Below, one piece after another: positions 1-8,816 of a stretch of 64,000 nucleotides of DNA. How positions within the stretch are numbered: the stretch's first letter is position 1; every line of letters starts with the position of its first letter. The stretch is taken from assembly GCA_009783885.1 (NCBI GenBank), contig WRCN01000009.1, positions 1-64,000 of the forward strand, in the 5' to 3' direction. This DNA comes from Bacteroidales bacterium. GTDB taxonomy: Bacteria; Bacteroidota; Bacteroidia; Bacteroidales; P3. Both the position numbers and the translations under genes were made by a program. Below the pieces are notes generated by a model. It was not told where the DNA came from. It did no database searches and saw only the letters and a list, made by a program, of their open reading frames with translations.

Positions 1-68
1 AACAACTTCAAAATGACCTTAAATTTTGCCTCTGAAATCTTAGCGTGTTTTATGTACTTGTTTTTCAT
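1..68 (-). CDS. IS1595-like transposase, N-terminal fragment
   Basis: Only the first 22 codons lie in the window; the gene continues past the left edge. It starts with ATG at 68 and reads MKNKYIKHAKISEAKF followed by KVILKL, which resembles the start of IS1595/ISXO2-group transposases common in Bacteroidota. Members of that group are DDE transposases with an N-terminal zinc ribbon/helix-turn-helix. A TATCTTTG -7 box lies 21 bases upstream (89-96). Bases 118-213, between this gene and the next, probably hold the end of the element, but I could not define a terminal inverted repeat with confidence. The assignment rests on a short stretch. Confidence 0.5.
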   Translation of the reverse strand, partial: MKNKYIKHAKISEAKFKVILKL

Positions 69-88
69 TAATTCTCAATTAGATAATG

Positions 89-96
89 CAAAGATA
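89..96 (-). promoter_or_regulatory. -7 box of transposase promoter
   Basis: On the minus strand this reads TATCTTTG, a perfect Bacteroidota TAnnTTTG -7 element, 21 bases before the ATG at 68. No clear TTTG is seen 20 bases further upstream. Confidence 0.55.
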
Positions 97-213
97 CGCA
101 TTTTATTCTAATCTTGAACCTTTTAAATTGTTATCTGTAAAAATGAACTTTGAAGTGGAGATCGGCGAAGCCAGCTTTTAGGCAGCTGCATAGAAGCACA
201 ACATCTTCGCAAA

Positions 214-1704
214 TTACAATCTGATAATTTCTGCTCTTATTTGCTTGTACTTATCCATCGTCATACCGATGCTTGCTCCGATGTAGGTTGGGTCGCAGAC
301 AACGAAATTTTTTCCTTCTATAGTGAAATAGTCGCCGTTTACAAACTCAGGAAAATGCACCGCTGTTGCCAAATGGCCAATACCGTTAGGCGATAAACGT
401 GCCGGATAATGGAGCAATACCACATCTAAATTCAGTAAATCCTTAACCAAAAAAGCGTACAACGTGGCGCGATGTTTGCAATTATTATAGGGAAAAAAGA
501 AATTTTCATCCAAGAAAAACGGACGTTCGTGCCCGAATTGTTCGGCACAGGTTTGATAATCAAAGGCTGTTTGGCAAAAATCGAGTAGTATTTCAGCGGC
601 TCGAAATTTTGATTGACCTGCAATGGCATTTCGTAAAGTCGGATAGAGTGTTTGTTTTACCGTTTCGCTCAACCCCATATGCACATAAAATTCGCTATCA
701 GACTGCGGATGATCGTTGAAAAAGTCAATCAAATTTTGGTTGGTTTGTACAACACCGTTGATTTCGGAATTCTTTGATACGAAGGGCTTTGGAGGATTTA
801 GGTTTACAGAAAAGTTAGGTAATCCGGTTTGCCAAGAGAAATATTGTTCTTTTGGAAATTCATGATTAAACACGTGAAACGATTGCCTTTGTAAAACTTT
901 ATTGACGATGTAGTATTTCATGCCGTCAATGTTCAGAAATGAATAGGCATAAATGGGTTCTTTGAAAGGAATCAGTAAAGCCAAGCGACCATCTGTTCGT
1001 GCAATTCGCACTTTGTAGCCCGATTGCGTGAGAATATACATTTGCAATAAAACCGCTTCATCGCTTTCTTCTCCGAAGAAACTTTCCGAGAAGGTTTTTA
1101 GCATTTGGAAATAGCCCCAGTCGCTCAAATTTAGTTGTTCACGTAGGGTGAGACAACTACTTAGTAAAGCATCATATCGTTCGTTCGATAATGTTTTCCA
1201 AGTTTGTGCCACCATTTTTTCGGTGGCATTGGGTAGCGAAAAACGTAGAGAATTATCTAAGTTTACATAACAGTTTGTGTTGTAGAATAGGAAAGCATAC
1301 GTTTCGGTGCTTGGTGTTTGGTGCGGGGTAGGGGGTAGTGGTTGGATTAAAGGTTGTGCGCGAGGAGTCGGTGCAGGTTGGGGCGTTATTTTCTCTAATG
1401 GTAACGGTTGAGATGTGAGACGTTTTTCAGGGTCTGCAACGGGTGGTTTTTCAGGTTCGGGAGATTTGGGTACGGGAATACCTTGTGAAGCATTGAATCT
1501 CTCCCAAGATCTGCCCATAAATTCTGCAAACTTGGCATTTGTTTCGGCGCGGAAATTTTCGAAATCTCGAGTATTTTGGGCTTTGAAATTTTCGAACTCT
1601 TGTTGCATTTGTCTGCGCCTTTCCTCAAAATCCTGTTGGTTCGAGGTCTGAGAAAACATCGCAATGGGAAGCATGAATGCAAATAGAATCTGTAGTTTTT
1701 TCAC
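214..1704 (-). CDS. Secreted transglutaminase-like protein
   Basis: The 496-residue product has an N-terminal signal peptide (about 1-18). An E/R/Q-rich, probably coiled-coil stretch follows (about 24-70), then a proline-rich linker (about 77-135) and a globular C-terminal half. The last 90 residues carry a papain/transglutaminase-like arrangement: NNCKHRA with Cys409, GHLATAVHF with His444 (or His450), and CDPTY with Asp471. This suggests a cysteine protease or transglutaminase-like enzyme acting in the periplasm or at the surface. The start is GTG at 1704, two bases after the TAA of the upstream gene, so it is the last gene of the 4323-214 operon. Substrate unknown. Confidence 0.6.
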   Translation of the reverse strand: MKKLQILFAFMLPIAMFSQTSNQQDFEERRRQMQQEFENFKAQNTRDFENFRAETNAKFAEFMGRSWERFNASQGIPVPKSPEPEKPPVADPEKRLTSQPLPLEKITPQPAPTPRAQPLIQPLPPTPHQTPSTETYAFLFYNTNCYVNLDNSLRFSLPNATEKMVAQTWKTLSNERYDALLSSCLTLREQLNLSDWGYFQMLKTFSESFFGEESDEAVLLQMYILTQSGYKVRIARTDGRLALLIPFKEPIYAYSFLNIDGMKYYIVNKVLQRQSFHVFNHEFPKEQYFSWQTGLPNFSVNLNPPKPFVSKNSEINGVVQTNQNLIDFFNDHPQSDSEFYVHMGLSETVKQTLYPTLRNAIAGQSKFRAAEILLDFCQTAFDYQTCAEQFGHERPFFLDENFFFPYNNCKHRATLYAFLVKDLLNLDVVLLHYPARLSPNGIGHLATAVHFPEFVNGDYFTIEGKNFVVCDPTYIGASIGMTMDKYKQIRAEIIRL

Positions 1705-1706
1705 TT

Positions 1707-2609
1707 TTATTTAATCGTATTAAATTCTCCTGCTCCTATACTTTCGTCTACTAATTGAAGAACAGGCGTATATAGTGTTTTGGTTTCTTCCATGCTAGTG
1801 GTTCTTCCGTCCCTTCCTGTACTGGTTCTACGTTTTCCCGTGTTTACTGTTTGCGAGCTAATATCACAACGTATGTAATAAACACCACCGGGCGCAATAT
1901 CAATACGCAACTCTGCTTTCCCATCAAGTTTTGATGATAGTGTTTTAGGTCCAAACGTATTGACTGTTACAGTTGTTTTCCAATTGTTAGCTGGTCGAGC
2001 AATTACAGAATTGTCGAGAAGAACATCGAAACGCGGGAGAAGGTTACCACCCAGCCTACGCGGGCGATAAATGTGTAATTTTGCAGGCCCACTGCCCATA
2101 CCCATAGAGGGGGCAGCGCCAACGCTACCGGTTGTACCACCACTGCCAAATAATTTTTGAGAAATATTATCGGTAGCTCTCATCAAGCCCCGAAGCCCGC
2201 TTCCTTCTATCATTTCTGAGCTCATAACAGGGATTTCGCCCGTGGCAACATCCACCATTCTATAAGTAATGCGAAAATGCGATTCATCGAATTTGCTAAT
2301 CACGGCAAAAGCCACGAAGTCGGCTCTAAGTGCCCTACCGAATTCAATCAATTGATCGTCGGCAACATTTCCGCTTTGCTGAAATTGCATTTCGCCAAGT
2401 GCATTTTGAAAATCTGCACCTCGTGCCACAGCTCTGAATAGACCGGAATTAACAACACCCTCTAAAAGCCCTTCAGTAACACCTTCTTTGACACTCTCTG
2501 GAATACCCACTCCTGATGCAGGCACTACAGCAACGGTTCTTCTACCATCTTGAGCACAAAGCAAAGTTGTGCAAAGAAATGCGAATAACAAAATTAATAG
2601 TTTTTTCAT
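1707..2609 (-). CDS. CsgG/LpoB-like periplasmic protein
   Basis: The 300-residue product has a signal peptide (about 1-19, ending LLCAQ). The next 150 residues follow the CsgG/LpoB plan: a strand RTVAVVPASG, a helix with EGVTEGLLEGVV, a 'GLFRAVAR' strand, then FGRALRADFVAFAVISKF and a strand describing a parameter change (YRMVDVATGEI). This fold is found in curli secretion channels and penicillin-binding-protein activators. The C-terminal half (about 175-300) is a separate domain of beta character. There is no lipobox cysteine. It sits between the LPP20-like and transglutaminase-like genes with spacers of 2-8 bases, so the products probably act together in the envelope. Confidence 0.6.
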   Translation of the reverse strand: MKKLLILLFAFLCTTLLCAQDGRRTVAVVPASGVGIPESVKEGVTEGLLEGVVNSGLFRAVARGADFQNALGEMQFQQSGNVADDQLIEFGRALRADFVAFAVISKFDESHFRITYRMVDVATGEIPVMSSEMIEGSGLRGLMRATDNISQKLFGSGGTTGSVGAAPSMGMGSGPAKLHIYRPRRLGGNLLPRFDVLLDNSVIARPANNWKTTVTVNTFGPKTLSSKLDGKAELRIDIAPGGVYYIRCDISSQTVNTGKRRTSTGRDGRTTSMEETKTLYTPVLQLVDESIGAGEFNTIK

Positions 2610-2617
2610 ATTTTTTT

Positions 2618-3724
2618 TTAATTTTTTATTTCCGGCAAAATTTTATCCAATATCGCATTTTTTAGTTCCGGATTGTTAAATGCTCTGGTAGCAATCGCTT
2701 CCGGCGTACGACCGGTTGCCGAATAGACTTTGTCTGAAATGGAAAAGTTGGCAGCTTGCCTGTTTGTCAAACGATTGTATAGCATTCCTCTTGCGTTTGC
2801 ATAATACGAGAGTATACCCGATGTTCCGCTACCATCACTACGTTGTGTAGTAGATGTAATGAGGGTTAACTTATAGTCGGCATTTTCTTCGTTATCGGTT
2901 ATAGTGCAACCGTTTTCTTCCAATGCTCGCTTAATAATGTCGCACAAAATTCCCGGATCGCTACTGAATGCATCATGTGGACGTCCTCTGAATTCATAAC
3001 TGCAATCTATGTAAACAAACGTGCTTCGTTGAAGTGTAATCAGCAGCTGTTCTACTGTTAGGCTCAATTCGTTGAAGCGGGGGGTTTGCATATCATTATC
3101 TTCACACACTGTTGGATCCACCGCTATGAGCAGACTGTGAAGATAACTAATATCATTCAGATTTCGTTTTGCTTCTTCAATTCTACGGTGTGCATCCATT
3201 TTTTTTCCTGATGCAACTAATTGTTCGGAGGCTCCAATAGCGATTTCTACTTTGTTTAAATCCGTATTGATTTGGCGTTTATAAAATGCTGCCAAATCGC
3301 TGCGTCTCACAGTTGCGAAAGCGTAGAGCGTTCCCGTTTCGGGATCGTGATACGAGCGAACTTCGGTTTTCACGGTTGTTGCTGAAGTTGCCGTTGTAAT
3401 AACCTGTCTGTAATTGGTCGTGATAACTTCGGAACTTTGTCCGCCGCTTTGATGCTGCTCACTGCCCATTCTTAAACGCGAATCGCTTTCAATCATAACG
3501 ATGATATTTTCCGCAAGTTGGTTTTGAGCAGCGCGTTCCAAATTTCGGAGTGCAGCGCCTACATCTTCGTCTGCTTTCAGGCGATCACGCACGAACCCCG
3601 TGTACCATTCGCGAGCAGGATAGTCACGCTGGCGAACTGCATCGTGTGTCCACATAGGTAGACTGCCTTGTGCACAAATGGCAAAAGGCAGTCCCAGCCA
3701 TAATAACAACAATAATCGTTTCAT
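2618..3724 (-). CDS. LPP20-like envelope protein
   Basis: The 368-residue protein has a signal peptide (about 1-18, FAICAQ). Residues about 25-150 resemble the LPP20/FlgP fold: MWTHDAVRQRDYPAREW, YTGFVRDRL, then a helix ALRNLERAAQNQLAENIIV and later strands ending in TLYAFATVRRSDLAAFY. A helical part (about 150-215) and a second domain (about 230-368) follow; that domain includes ADYKLTLITSTTQR. The gene lies 11 bases after 3736 and 8 bases before 2609, so it belongs to the four-gene operon. LPP20 proteins are outer-membrane lipoproteins or periplasmic parts of flagellar and curli-type assemblies. The role here is unknown. Confidence 0.55.
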   Translation of the reverse strand: MKRLLLLLWLGLPFAICAQGSLPMWTHDAVRQRDYPAREWYTGFVRDRLKADEDVGAALRNLERAAQNQLAENIIVMIESDSRLRMGSEQHQSGGQSSEVITTNYRQVITTATSATTVKTEVRSYHDPETGTLYAFATVRRSDLAAFYKRQINTDLNKVEIAIGASEQLVASGKKMDAHRRIEEAKRNLNDISYLHSLLIAVDPTVCEDNDMQTPRFNELSLTVEQLLITLQRSTFVYIDCSYEFRGRPHDAFSSDPGILCDIIKRALEENGCTITDNEENADYKLTLITSTTQRSDGSGTSGILSYYANARGMLYNRLTNRQAANFSISDKVYSATGRTPEAIATRAFNNPELKNAILDKILPEIKN

Positions 3725-3735
3725 GATTTTGTTTG

Positions 3736-4323
3736 TTATTGTCTGCTATTGTACTCCTCTTTAGCTCTTTCCAACTCTTTCAAAAATTGATGTTCTTGAA
3801 AATCAATAGAGATTTTTTGGTCTTCGCGCAATTTTTTGTAGATGTTTCGAGTTTGTTCTTCCGACATTTCAACAGCCACATACACGTTGAATTTGCCATC
3901 TTTATCGTACGTATTTTGACAAATTGGGCGAGAGTTGGTTACAAATTGTTGAACATATTCACGAGTGATTCCAGTACCTTTTCCTACAGATGATGAGGCA
4001 TTTCCAGCATCATGCTCCTGATCAAATCTTTGAATCAGTCCCTCGATCAACACTTCAAGCTGTCTAGCCAAACTTGCACGTGCTTCCATTGTCGCTTGAT
4101 TAACGGCGAATTGCTCTCTGTCAGCAATCGCATTTCCGGAACCGCGAAAAACTCCGGCAGGTGGGTTAAGCGCCATTTTTATGCATTCTTCAGTTTGGAT
4201 GGCTATGCCTCTTGCACCAGTGTAGGTGGTTTCAGTAGCTTTTTTAGAGCTTTTGCAGGCCCCTGTTGTTACGATCAAAGCCATTGCAATAACGGCTAAT
4301 TTCAAAAGTGTTTTTGTGTCCAT
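3736..4323 (-). CDS. LPP20-like lipoprotein
   Basis: The 195-residue lipoprotein has an N-terminal hydrophobic segment ending IVTTGACKSSKKA, giving a likely lipidated Cys23. A region reading FRGSGNAIADREQ and then a long helix (NQATMEARASLARQLEVLIEGLI) matches the LPP20-type core. The C-terminus is charged and helical. It is the first gene of the operon reading leftwards and has a TATCTTTG box at 4366-4373. Two LPP20-like proteins in tandem next to a CsgG-like protein suggest an envelope complex. The family assignment is by pattern only. Confidence 0.6.
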   Translation of the reverse strand: MDTKTLLKLAVIAMALIVTTGACKSSKKATETTYTGARGIAIQTEECIKMALNPPAGVFRGSGNAIADREQFAVNQATMEARASLARQLEVLIEGLIQRFDQEHDAGNASSSVGKGTGITREYVQQFVTNSRPICQNTYDKDGKFNVYVAVEMSEEQTRNIYKKLREDQKISIDFQEHQFLKELERAKEEYNSRQ

Positions 4324-4365
4324 AGTGTTTTATTCTTTAATTGGTTAATATTTGTTGATTTTTTG

Positions 4366-4373
4366 CAAAGATA
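4366..4373 (-). promoter_or_regulatory. -7 box for the envelope operon
   Basis: Reads TATCTTTG on the minus strand, 42 bases before the ATG at 4323. It is back to back with the plus-strand promoter at 4429-4436. Confidence 0.65.
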
Positions 4374-4428
4374 CGAAAAAAAAAGATATAAATACATTTT
4401 TTTTTGCGAAAAATTGTCAGTTTTTTTG

Positions 4429-4436
4429 TATCTTTG
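4429..4436 (+). promoter_or_regulatory. -7 box for lysC-type gene
   Basis: Reads TATCTTTG, with TTTTTG 22 bases upstream (4401-4406) as a possible -33. It precedes the aspartokinase ATG by 82 bases. Confidence 0.6.
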
Positions 4437-4518
4437 CAAAAAAAATGCGATTAAGTGAACGAAATAAATTTATTTAGTTTTGAGTAGCAGCATTTTCAAT
4501 AGTATTAAATAAAACAAA

Positions 4519-5784
4519 ATGCAAGTTTTCAAATTCGGTGGTGCCAGTATTAACTCGGCAAAAGGAGTTCAAAATGTGGCTCAAATTATTGCGCAACATT
4601 TGAATAAGCCTTTGGTTGTGATTGTTTCGGCGATGGGCAAGATGACTAACGCCTTTGAGGATTTGCTCGCTGCCAACCGTGAAAATCGGGATACGATGCC
4701 GATTTACAATTACATTCGCGACTATCATTTACAAATTACATACGAACTTTTTCCTGATAAATCACACCGAATTTATTCGGAACTCGAAGGCGTGTTTTTT
4801 ATGGTCATGAATGCTTACAAATTAAACGACGAAGACTACGATTATCAGTATGATCAGATGGTTGGTTTGGGCGAAATGTTGTCGTCGAAAATTTTGAGTT
4901 ATTATTTGCAACAAGTTGGAATTTCCAATCAATGGGTTGATGTGAAAACCTGTATCACTACAGATAGCACGTTTCGAGAAGGCAAAGTGAATTGGACATT
5001 GTCGGAAATTCACATTCGAGAAATCGCGAAAAAAGTTTTTGCAACGTGCAATTGCTTAGTTACGCAAGGCTTTATCGGCGGCGATGATAAAGGTCGTATG
5101 GTTACTTTGGGACGCGAAGGCTCGGACTATTCTGCTGCGATTTTTGCGTATTGTTTGAATGTTGAAAACCTCACCATTTGGAAAGATGTCCCGGGCTTTC
5201 TTAACGCCGATCCGCGCTATTTCAAAGATGCCCAAAAACTCGACAAAATCACGTACAGTGAAGCCATTGAATTGGCATATTACGGTGCAACCATTATTCA
5301 CCCGAAATCCATAAAACCTCTGCAAAATCGGCGTATTCCGCTTTTTGTAAAATCGTTTAATGATCCAACTTCCGAAGGCTCAATAATCACAAATACAGCT
5401 TCCGAAAAACCGAAAATGCCTTGCTATATCTATAAACCCAATCAGGTATTGATTTCAATTTATCCGAAAGACTTTTCGTTTATTGCAGAACAAAATCTGT
5501 CGTATATCTTTTTTGTGTTTGCAGAAAATAATATGAAAATTAACCTCATTCAGAATTCTGCGGTGAGTTTTACCGTTTGCGCAGATGAAAATAAACAGCG
5601 TTTTGAGAACTTGATTGCAGCTTTATCAAACAATTTCAAAGTGCGTTATAACGATCGATTGGAGTTGATCACCATTCGTCATTACAGCGAAAAAGATATC
5701 AAAAATGTAGTAGGGGACAGGGTCGTATTGTTGGAACAGCGTAATCGCACAACAGCGCAATTGGTGCTGCAAAAACAAGGTTAA
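4519..5784 (+). CDS. lysC: Aspartate kinase
   Basis: This 421-residue protein phosphorylates aspartate, the first step toward lysine, threonine and methionine. The N-terminal FKFGGASI (about 4-11) is the amino-acid-kinase signature, and VTLGREGSDYSAA is the second nucleotide/substrate loop. The catalytic domain ends near 290. The C-terminal 120 residues look like the paired ACT regulatory domains (LISIYPKDFSF, NLIQNSAVSFTVCA). At this length it is monofunctional, with no homoserine dehydrogenase fused. ATG at 4519 is directly followed by the conserved kinase start. The next gene begins 18 bases downstream, so the two are probably cotranscribed. Confidence 0.9.
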   Translation: MQVFKFGGASINSAKGVQNVAQIIAQHLNKPLVVIVSAMGKMTNAFEDLLAANRENRDTMPIYNYIRDYHLQITYELFPDKSHRIYSELEGVFFMVMNAYKLNDEDYDYQYDQMVGLGEMLSSKILSYYLQQVGISNQWVDVKTCITTDSTFREGKVNWTLSEIHIREIAKKVFATCNCLVTQGFIGGDDKGRMVTLGREGSDYSAAIFAYCLNVENLTIWKDVPGFLNADPRYFKDAQKLDKITYSEAIELAYYGATIIHPKSIKPLQNRRIPLFVKSFNDPTSEGSIITNTASEKPKMPCYIYKPNQVLISIYPKDFSFIAEQNLSYIFFVFAENNMKINLIQNSAVSFTVCADENKQRFENLIAALSNNFKVRYNDRLELITIRHYSEKDIKNVVGDRVVLLEQRNRTTAQLVLQKQG

Positions 5785-5802
5785 GATTGGTAAACTCTCA
5801 AC

Positions 5803-7209
5803 ATGAACTTATCCGAAAAACTCACCCATCCTATCTTTAAATTGGTTTCGAAAATTGCCGACGAGCAACACATCGAAACTTACGTTATTGGCGGTTTTGT
5901 TCGTGATTTAATACTGAATCGCCCATCGAAGGATATTGATATTATGACCATCGGTTCGGGTGTGGAATTGGCAGAAACCGTTGGAAATAGGATTGGTGAT
6001 GACACCAAAGTTTCAGTCTTCAAAAATTTTGGAACTGCCATGTTGCACTACGAAGACTACGAAATAGAATTTGTCGGCGCTCGAAAAGAATCTTATACTG
6101 AAAATTCGCGCAAACCGCATGTGGAAGATGGTACTTTGGAAGACGATCAAAACCGTCGAGATTTCACCATAAACGCCATGGCAATATCGCTCAACAAAGC
6201 CACATTCGGCGAATTGATTGATCCGTTTTATGGTCTCGAAGATTTGCGCGATATGATTATTCGAACGCCGTTAGACCCTGACATCACGTTTTCCGACGAT
6301 CCTTTGCGCATGTTTCGCGCCATACGTTTTGCATCACAATTGTATTTCGACATCGAGCCTGAAACGTTTGAAGCCATTCATCGCAATTTACATCGTATCG
6401 AAATCCTTTCGGAAGAACGCATTGCGGAGGAGTTAAACAAAATCATTCTTTCACCAAAACCCTCGTATGGATTTAAATTATTAGACGCTTCCGGTATGCT
6501 GAACATCGTTTTGCCTGAAATCACCAATCTGAAAGGCGTTGAAAAAGTAGGGGAGAGCGGACATAAAGATAATTTTTTGCATACGCTGGAGGTGTTGGAC
6601 AATATCGCGCAAGTCAGCGACAATCTTTGGTTGCGCTGGGCGGCACTATTGCACGACATTGCCAAACCGCAAACCAAAAAATACGACCCAAAAATTGGCT
6701 GGACTTTCCATGCTCACGAATTTATCGGTGCAAAAATGGTGCCGAAAATCTTTGCCAGACTACATTTGCCAATGAACGAAAAAATGCGGTATGTTCAAAA
6801 ATTAGTAGAATTACACCTTCGACCAATTGCACTTGTGGAAGACATTGTAACCGATTCTGCCGTTCGACGATTGTTGTTTGAAGCCGGTGACGATATTGAC
6901 GACTTGATGTTGCTTTGCAAAGCTGACATCACATCAAAAAATCGCGAAAAAGTAGTACGCTACAAAACTAATTTCGCGCTTGTAGAAAAAAAACTTATAG
7001 AATTGGAGGAAAAAGACCGTATTCGTAATTTCAAACTTCCAATTACAGGCGAAGACATCATGGATATGTTCAACCTTCAACCGTCCAAAACCGTAGGAAT
7101 CATCAAAGATGCTGTGAAAGATGCTATTTTAGATGGCGCTATTCCTAACGAGCACGAAGCCGCCAAACAATTGGCGATAGAAGTTTATAGACGGTACTCA
7201 AATTCCTAA
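5803..7209 (+). CDS. cca: CCA-adding/poly(A) polymerase-type nucleotidyltransferase with HD domain
   Basis: The 468-residue enzyme belongs to the class II tRNA nucleotidyltransferase/poly(A) polymerase family. Visible motifs are GGFVRDLIL and the metal-binding pair in KDIDIM (about 30-50), the [10 protein letters not shown] motif (about 125), and a C-terminal HD domain with LLHDIAKP (about 285). Most likely it repairs or adds the CCA end of tRNAs. The HD domain is typical of bacterial members and may have phosphatase or phosphodiesterase activity. Separating CCA-adding from poly(A) polymerase activity from sequence alone is uncertain. Its last 12 bases overlap the convergent gene at 7198. Confidence 0.8.
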   Translation: MNLSEKLTHPIFKLVSKIADEQHIETYVIGGFVRDLILNRPSKDIDIMTIGSGVELAETVGNRIGDDTKVSVFKNFGTAMLHYEDYEIEFVGARKESYTENSRKPHVEDGTLEDDQNRRDFTINAMAISLNKATFGELIDPFYGLEDLRDMIIRTPLDPDITFSDDPLRMFRAIRFASQLYFDIEPETFEAIHRNLHRIEILSEERIAEELNKIILSPKPSYGFKLLDASGMLNIVLPEITNLKGVEKVGESGHKDNFLHTLEVLDNIAQVSDNLWLRWAALLHDIAKPQTKKYDPKIGWTFHAHEFIGAKMVPKIFARLHLPMNEKMRYVQKLVELHLRPIALVEDIVTDSAVRRLLFEAGDDIDDLMLLCKADITSKNREKVVRYKTNFALVEKKLIELEEKDRIRNFKLPITGEDIMDMFNLQPSKTVGIIKDAVKDAILDGAIPNEHEAAKQLAIEVYRRYSNS

Positions 7210-8175
7210 AATATAGTATTGCAGAAGTCGTATCACTTCAATAGCAAGGGCGATGCCCATGTGTATAATCACGCCACCCCAGATATGCTTGGTTTGATAA
7301 GCTAATACACCTAAAGCAAATCCTCCAAAAATTGACGAAATGGTTTCCATTACAGGTTTTCCGAAGTGTATAGCCACATAAACGGCAACCATAGGCAGCA
7401 CTGCCGAACGACCAATGGTTGTGCCCATACCTATAACAAAGGCACCGCGATAAACGACTTCTACTATAAAAAAAGCGGAAATATAAGCTATTTCAAAGGT
7501 AAGCAGATGAGCCCAAATCGAGTAACCAAAAAGTCCTTTGCTTGATAATGCCGTATCTGCTCCAAACTGCCAAGGTTTGCCCATAGGATAGTAGGAGAGA
7601 AAATCGGGCGTAAACGAAATCGTTATTAATATGGGCATCATTAACAAAAAGAGCCACATATAGGCTTTAATGTGATTATTGCCACGACAAATTCCGTATA
7701 GTCCCTTCACTTGTTTATCGATCCAAAAACGCAGGATCAGCAACACCGGCAGTTGAATCAAAAGGCCTTTTATTTCAAATAAAAATTTAAAAAAATAACG
7801 TTGTTCTTCGAAAGTGGACATTGGAAAATTCAAATAATCACGCCAAGAAAAAGCGCTATTAAAACCAACCATTGCTGTGAGCACAAAACCCTTTAAATAA
7901 AAGTGTGATTTATTGATAGATTTATATTTACCTTGAAAAATAAGCACCGGCACAGCAACTAAAAAATAGAGTGCCGAATACATAAGAATTTTGTTCACGT
8001 ATTTATTTGAAAACGGTGCAGTGCCGTCAACAACAGACGCTCCAAACTTTGTGGTATAAGCAATAACAATAGAAAGCGCAATAATTGTTAATGCATAAAT
8101 ATAGGGCAAGAGTTTAAAGTCTAACCGCATAAAAGCGACGAAATCTTGCCACAAAAATTTTAATGATTTTAACAC
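7198..8175 (-). CDS. CPBP-like intramembrane protein, degenerate active site
   Basis: A 325-residue, highly hydrophobic protein with about eight membrane segments. The C-terminal third follows the CPBP (CAAX protease/bacteriocin-processing) plan: [10 protein letters not shown] for motif 1, VAIHFGKP for motif 2 and GVIIHMGIA for motif 4. Motif 1 is normally EExxxR; here the first Glu is Val. The Asn of the HxxxN motif is also not seen, so proteolysis is doubtful. The start is GTG at 8175, six bases after the infC stop, so it is cotranscribed with infC. This slot usually holds rpmI-rplT. Confidence 0.6.
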   Translation of the reverse strand: MLKSLKFLWQDFVAFMRLDFKLLPYIYALTIIALSIVIAYTTKFGASVVDGTAPFSNKYVNKILMYSALYFLVAVPVLIFQGKYKSINKSHFYLKGFVLTAMVGFNSAFSWRDYLNFPMSTFEEQRYFFKFLFEIKGLLIQLPVLLILRFWIDKQVKGLYGICRGNNHIKAYMWLFLLMMPILITISFTPDFLSYYPMGKPWQFGADTALSSKGLFGYSIWAHLLTFEIAYISAFFIVEVVYRGAFVIGMGTTIGRSAVLPMVAVYVAIHFGKPVMETISSIFGGFALGVLAYQTKHIWGGVIIHMGIALAIEVIRLLQYYILGI

Positions 8176-8181
8176 TGTACC

Positions 8182-8763
8182 CTACTTTTTCGGCGTAATC
8201 ATCATAATCATCCGCTTTCCTTCAAGTTTCGGCATGGACTCAGGTTTTCCGTACTCCAACAATGCATCGGCAAACTTCAACAAAATGGCTTCTCCTTGTT
8301 CTTTGTAGACGATCGTGCGACCTTTGAAAAACACATCCACCTTGACTTTATGGTTTTCTTTCAAAAACTTTATGGCGTGATTCAATTTGAAATTGAAATC
8401 ATGATCATCGGTTTGTGGTCCCAAACGAATTTCTTTAACCACAACTTTGGCTGAATGCGCTTTAATCTCTTTCTGTTTGCGCTTTTGCTCGTAGAGAAAT
8501 TTCTGATAATCCATGATTTTGCAAACCGGAGGATTTGCAGTAGGGGAGATTTCCACTAAATCTAACTCTTGTTTTTGAGCTTCTTGAAGCGCGACGCGTA
8601 ATTCCACGATGTCGTTCACGGTGTTGTCGCCAACTAAGCGAACCATGGGTGAAGTAATGCGTTCGTTGATGGCATGTAATGCCTCTTTTTTCACTGGGCC
8701 GCGATTTCCAAAGCGGTTGGTGTTGGGTCTGAAACCCGGTCTTGGTTTGAATGGTGTTGCCAA
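8182..8763 (-). CDS. infC: Translation initiation factor IF-3
   Basis: The 193-residue protein has both IF-3 domains: the N-terminal domain begins at HAINERITSPMVRLVGDN (about 30) and contains DLVEISPTANPPVCKIMDY; the C-terminal domain contains RLGPQTDDHDFNFKL. IF-3 binds the 30S subunit and checks the start codon. The only plausible start is TTG at 8763: an in-frame stop lies six codons upstream and the next Met is residue 40. Non-AUG infC starts are the basis of IF-3 autoregulation in other bacteria, so this is likely functional. Residues 1-28 are a Pro/Arg/Asn-rich tail. thrS lies just upstream. Confidence 0.93.
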   Translation of the reverse strand: MATPFKPRPGFRPNTNRFGNRGPVKKEALHAINERITSPMVRLVGDNTVNDIVELRVALQEAQKQELDLVEISPTANPPVCKIMDYQKFLYEQKRKQKEIKAHSAKVVVKEIRLGPQTDDHDFNFKLNHAIKFLKENHKVKVDVFFKGRTIVYKEQGEAILLKFADALLEYGKPESMPKLEGKRMIMMITPKK

Positions 8764-8816
8764 ATTTTTACTGTTTAGTTAATACTATTTTAGTTTAGTT
8801 ATTAGTCGTCTTTTCA

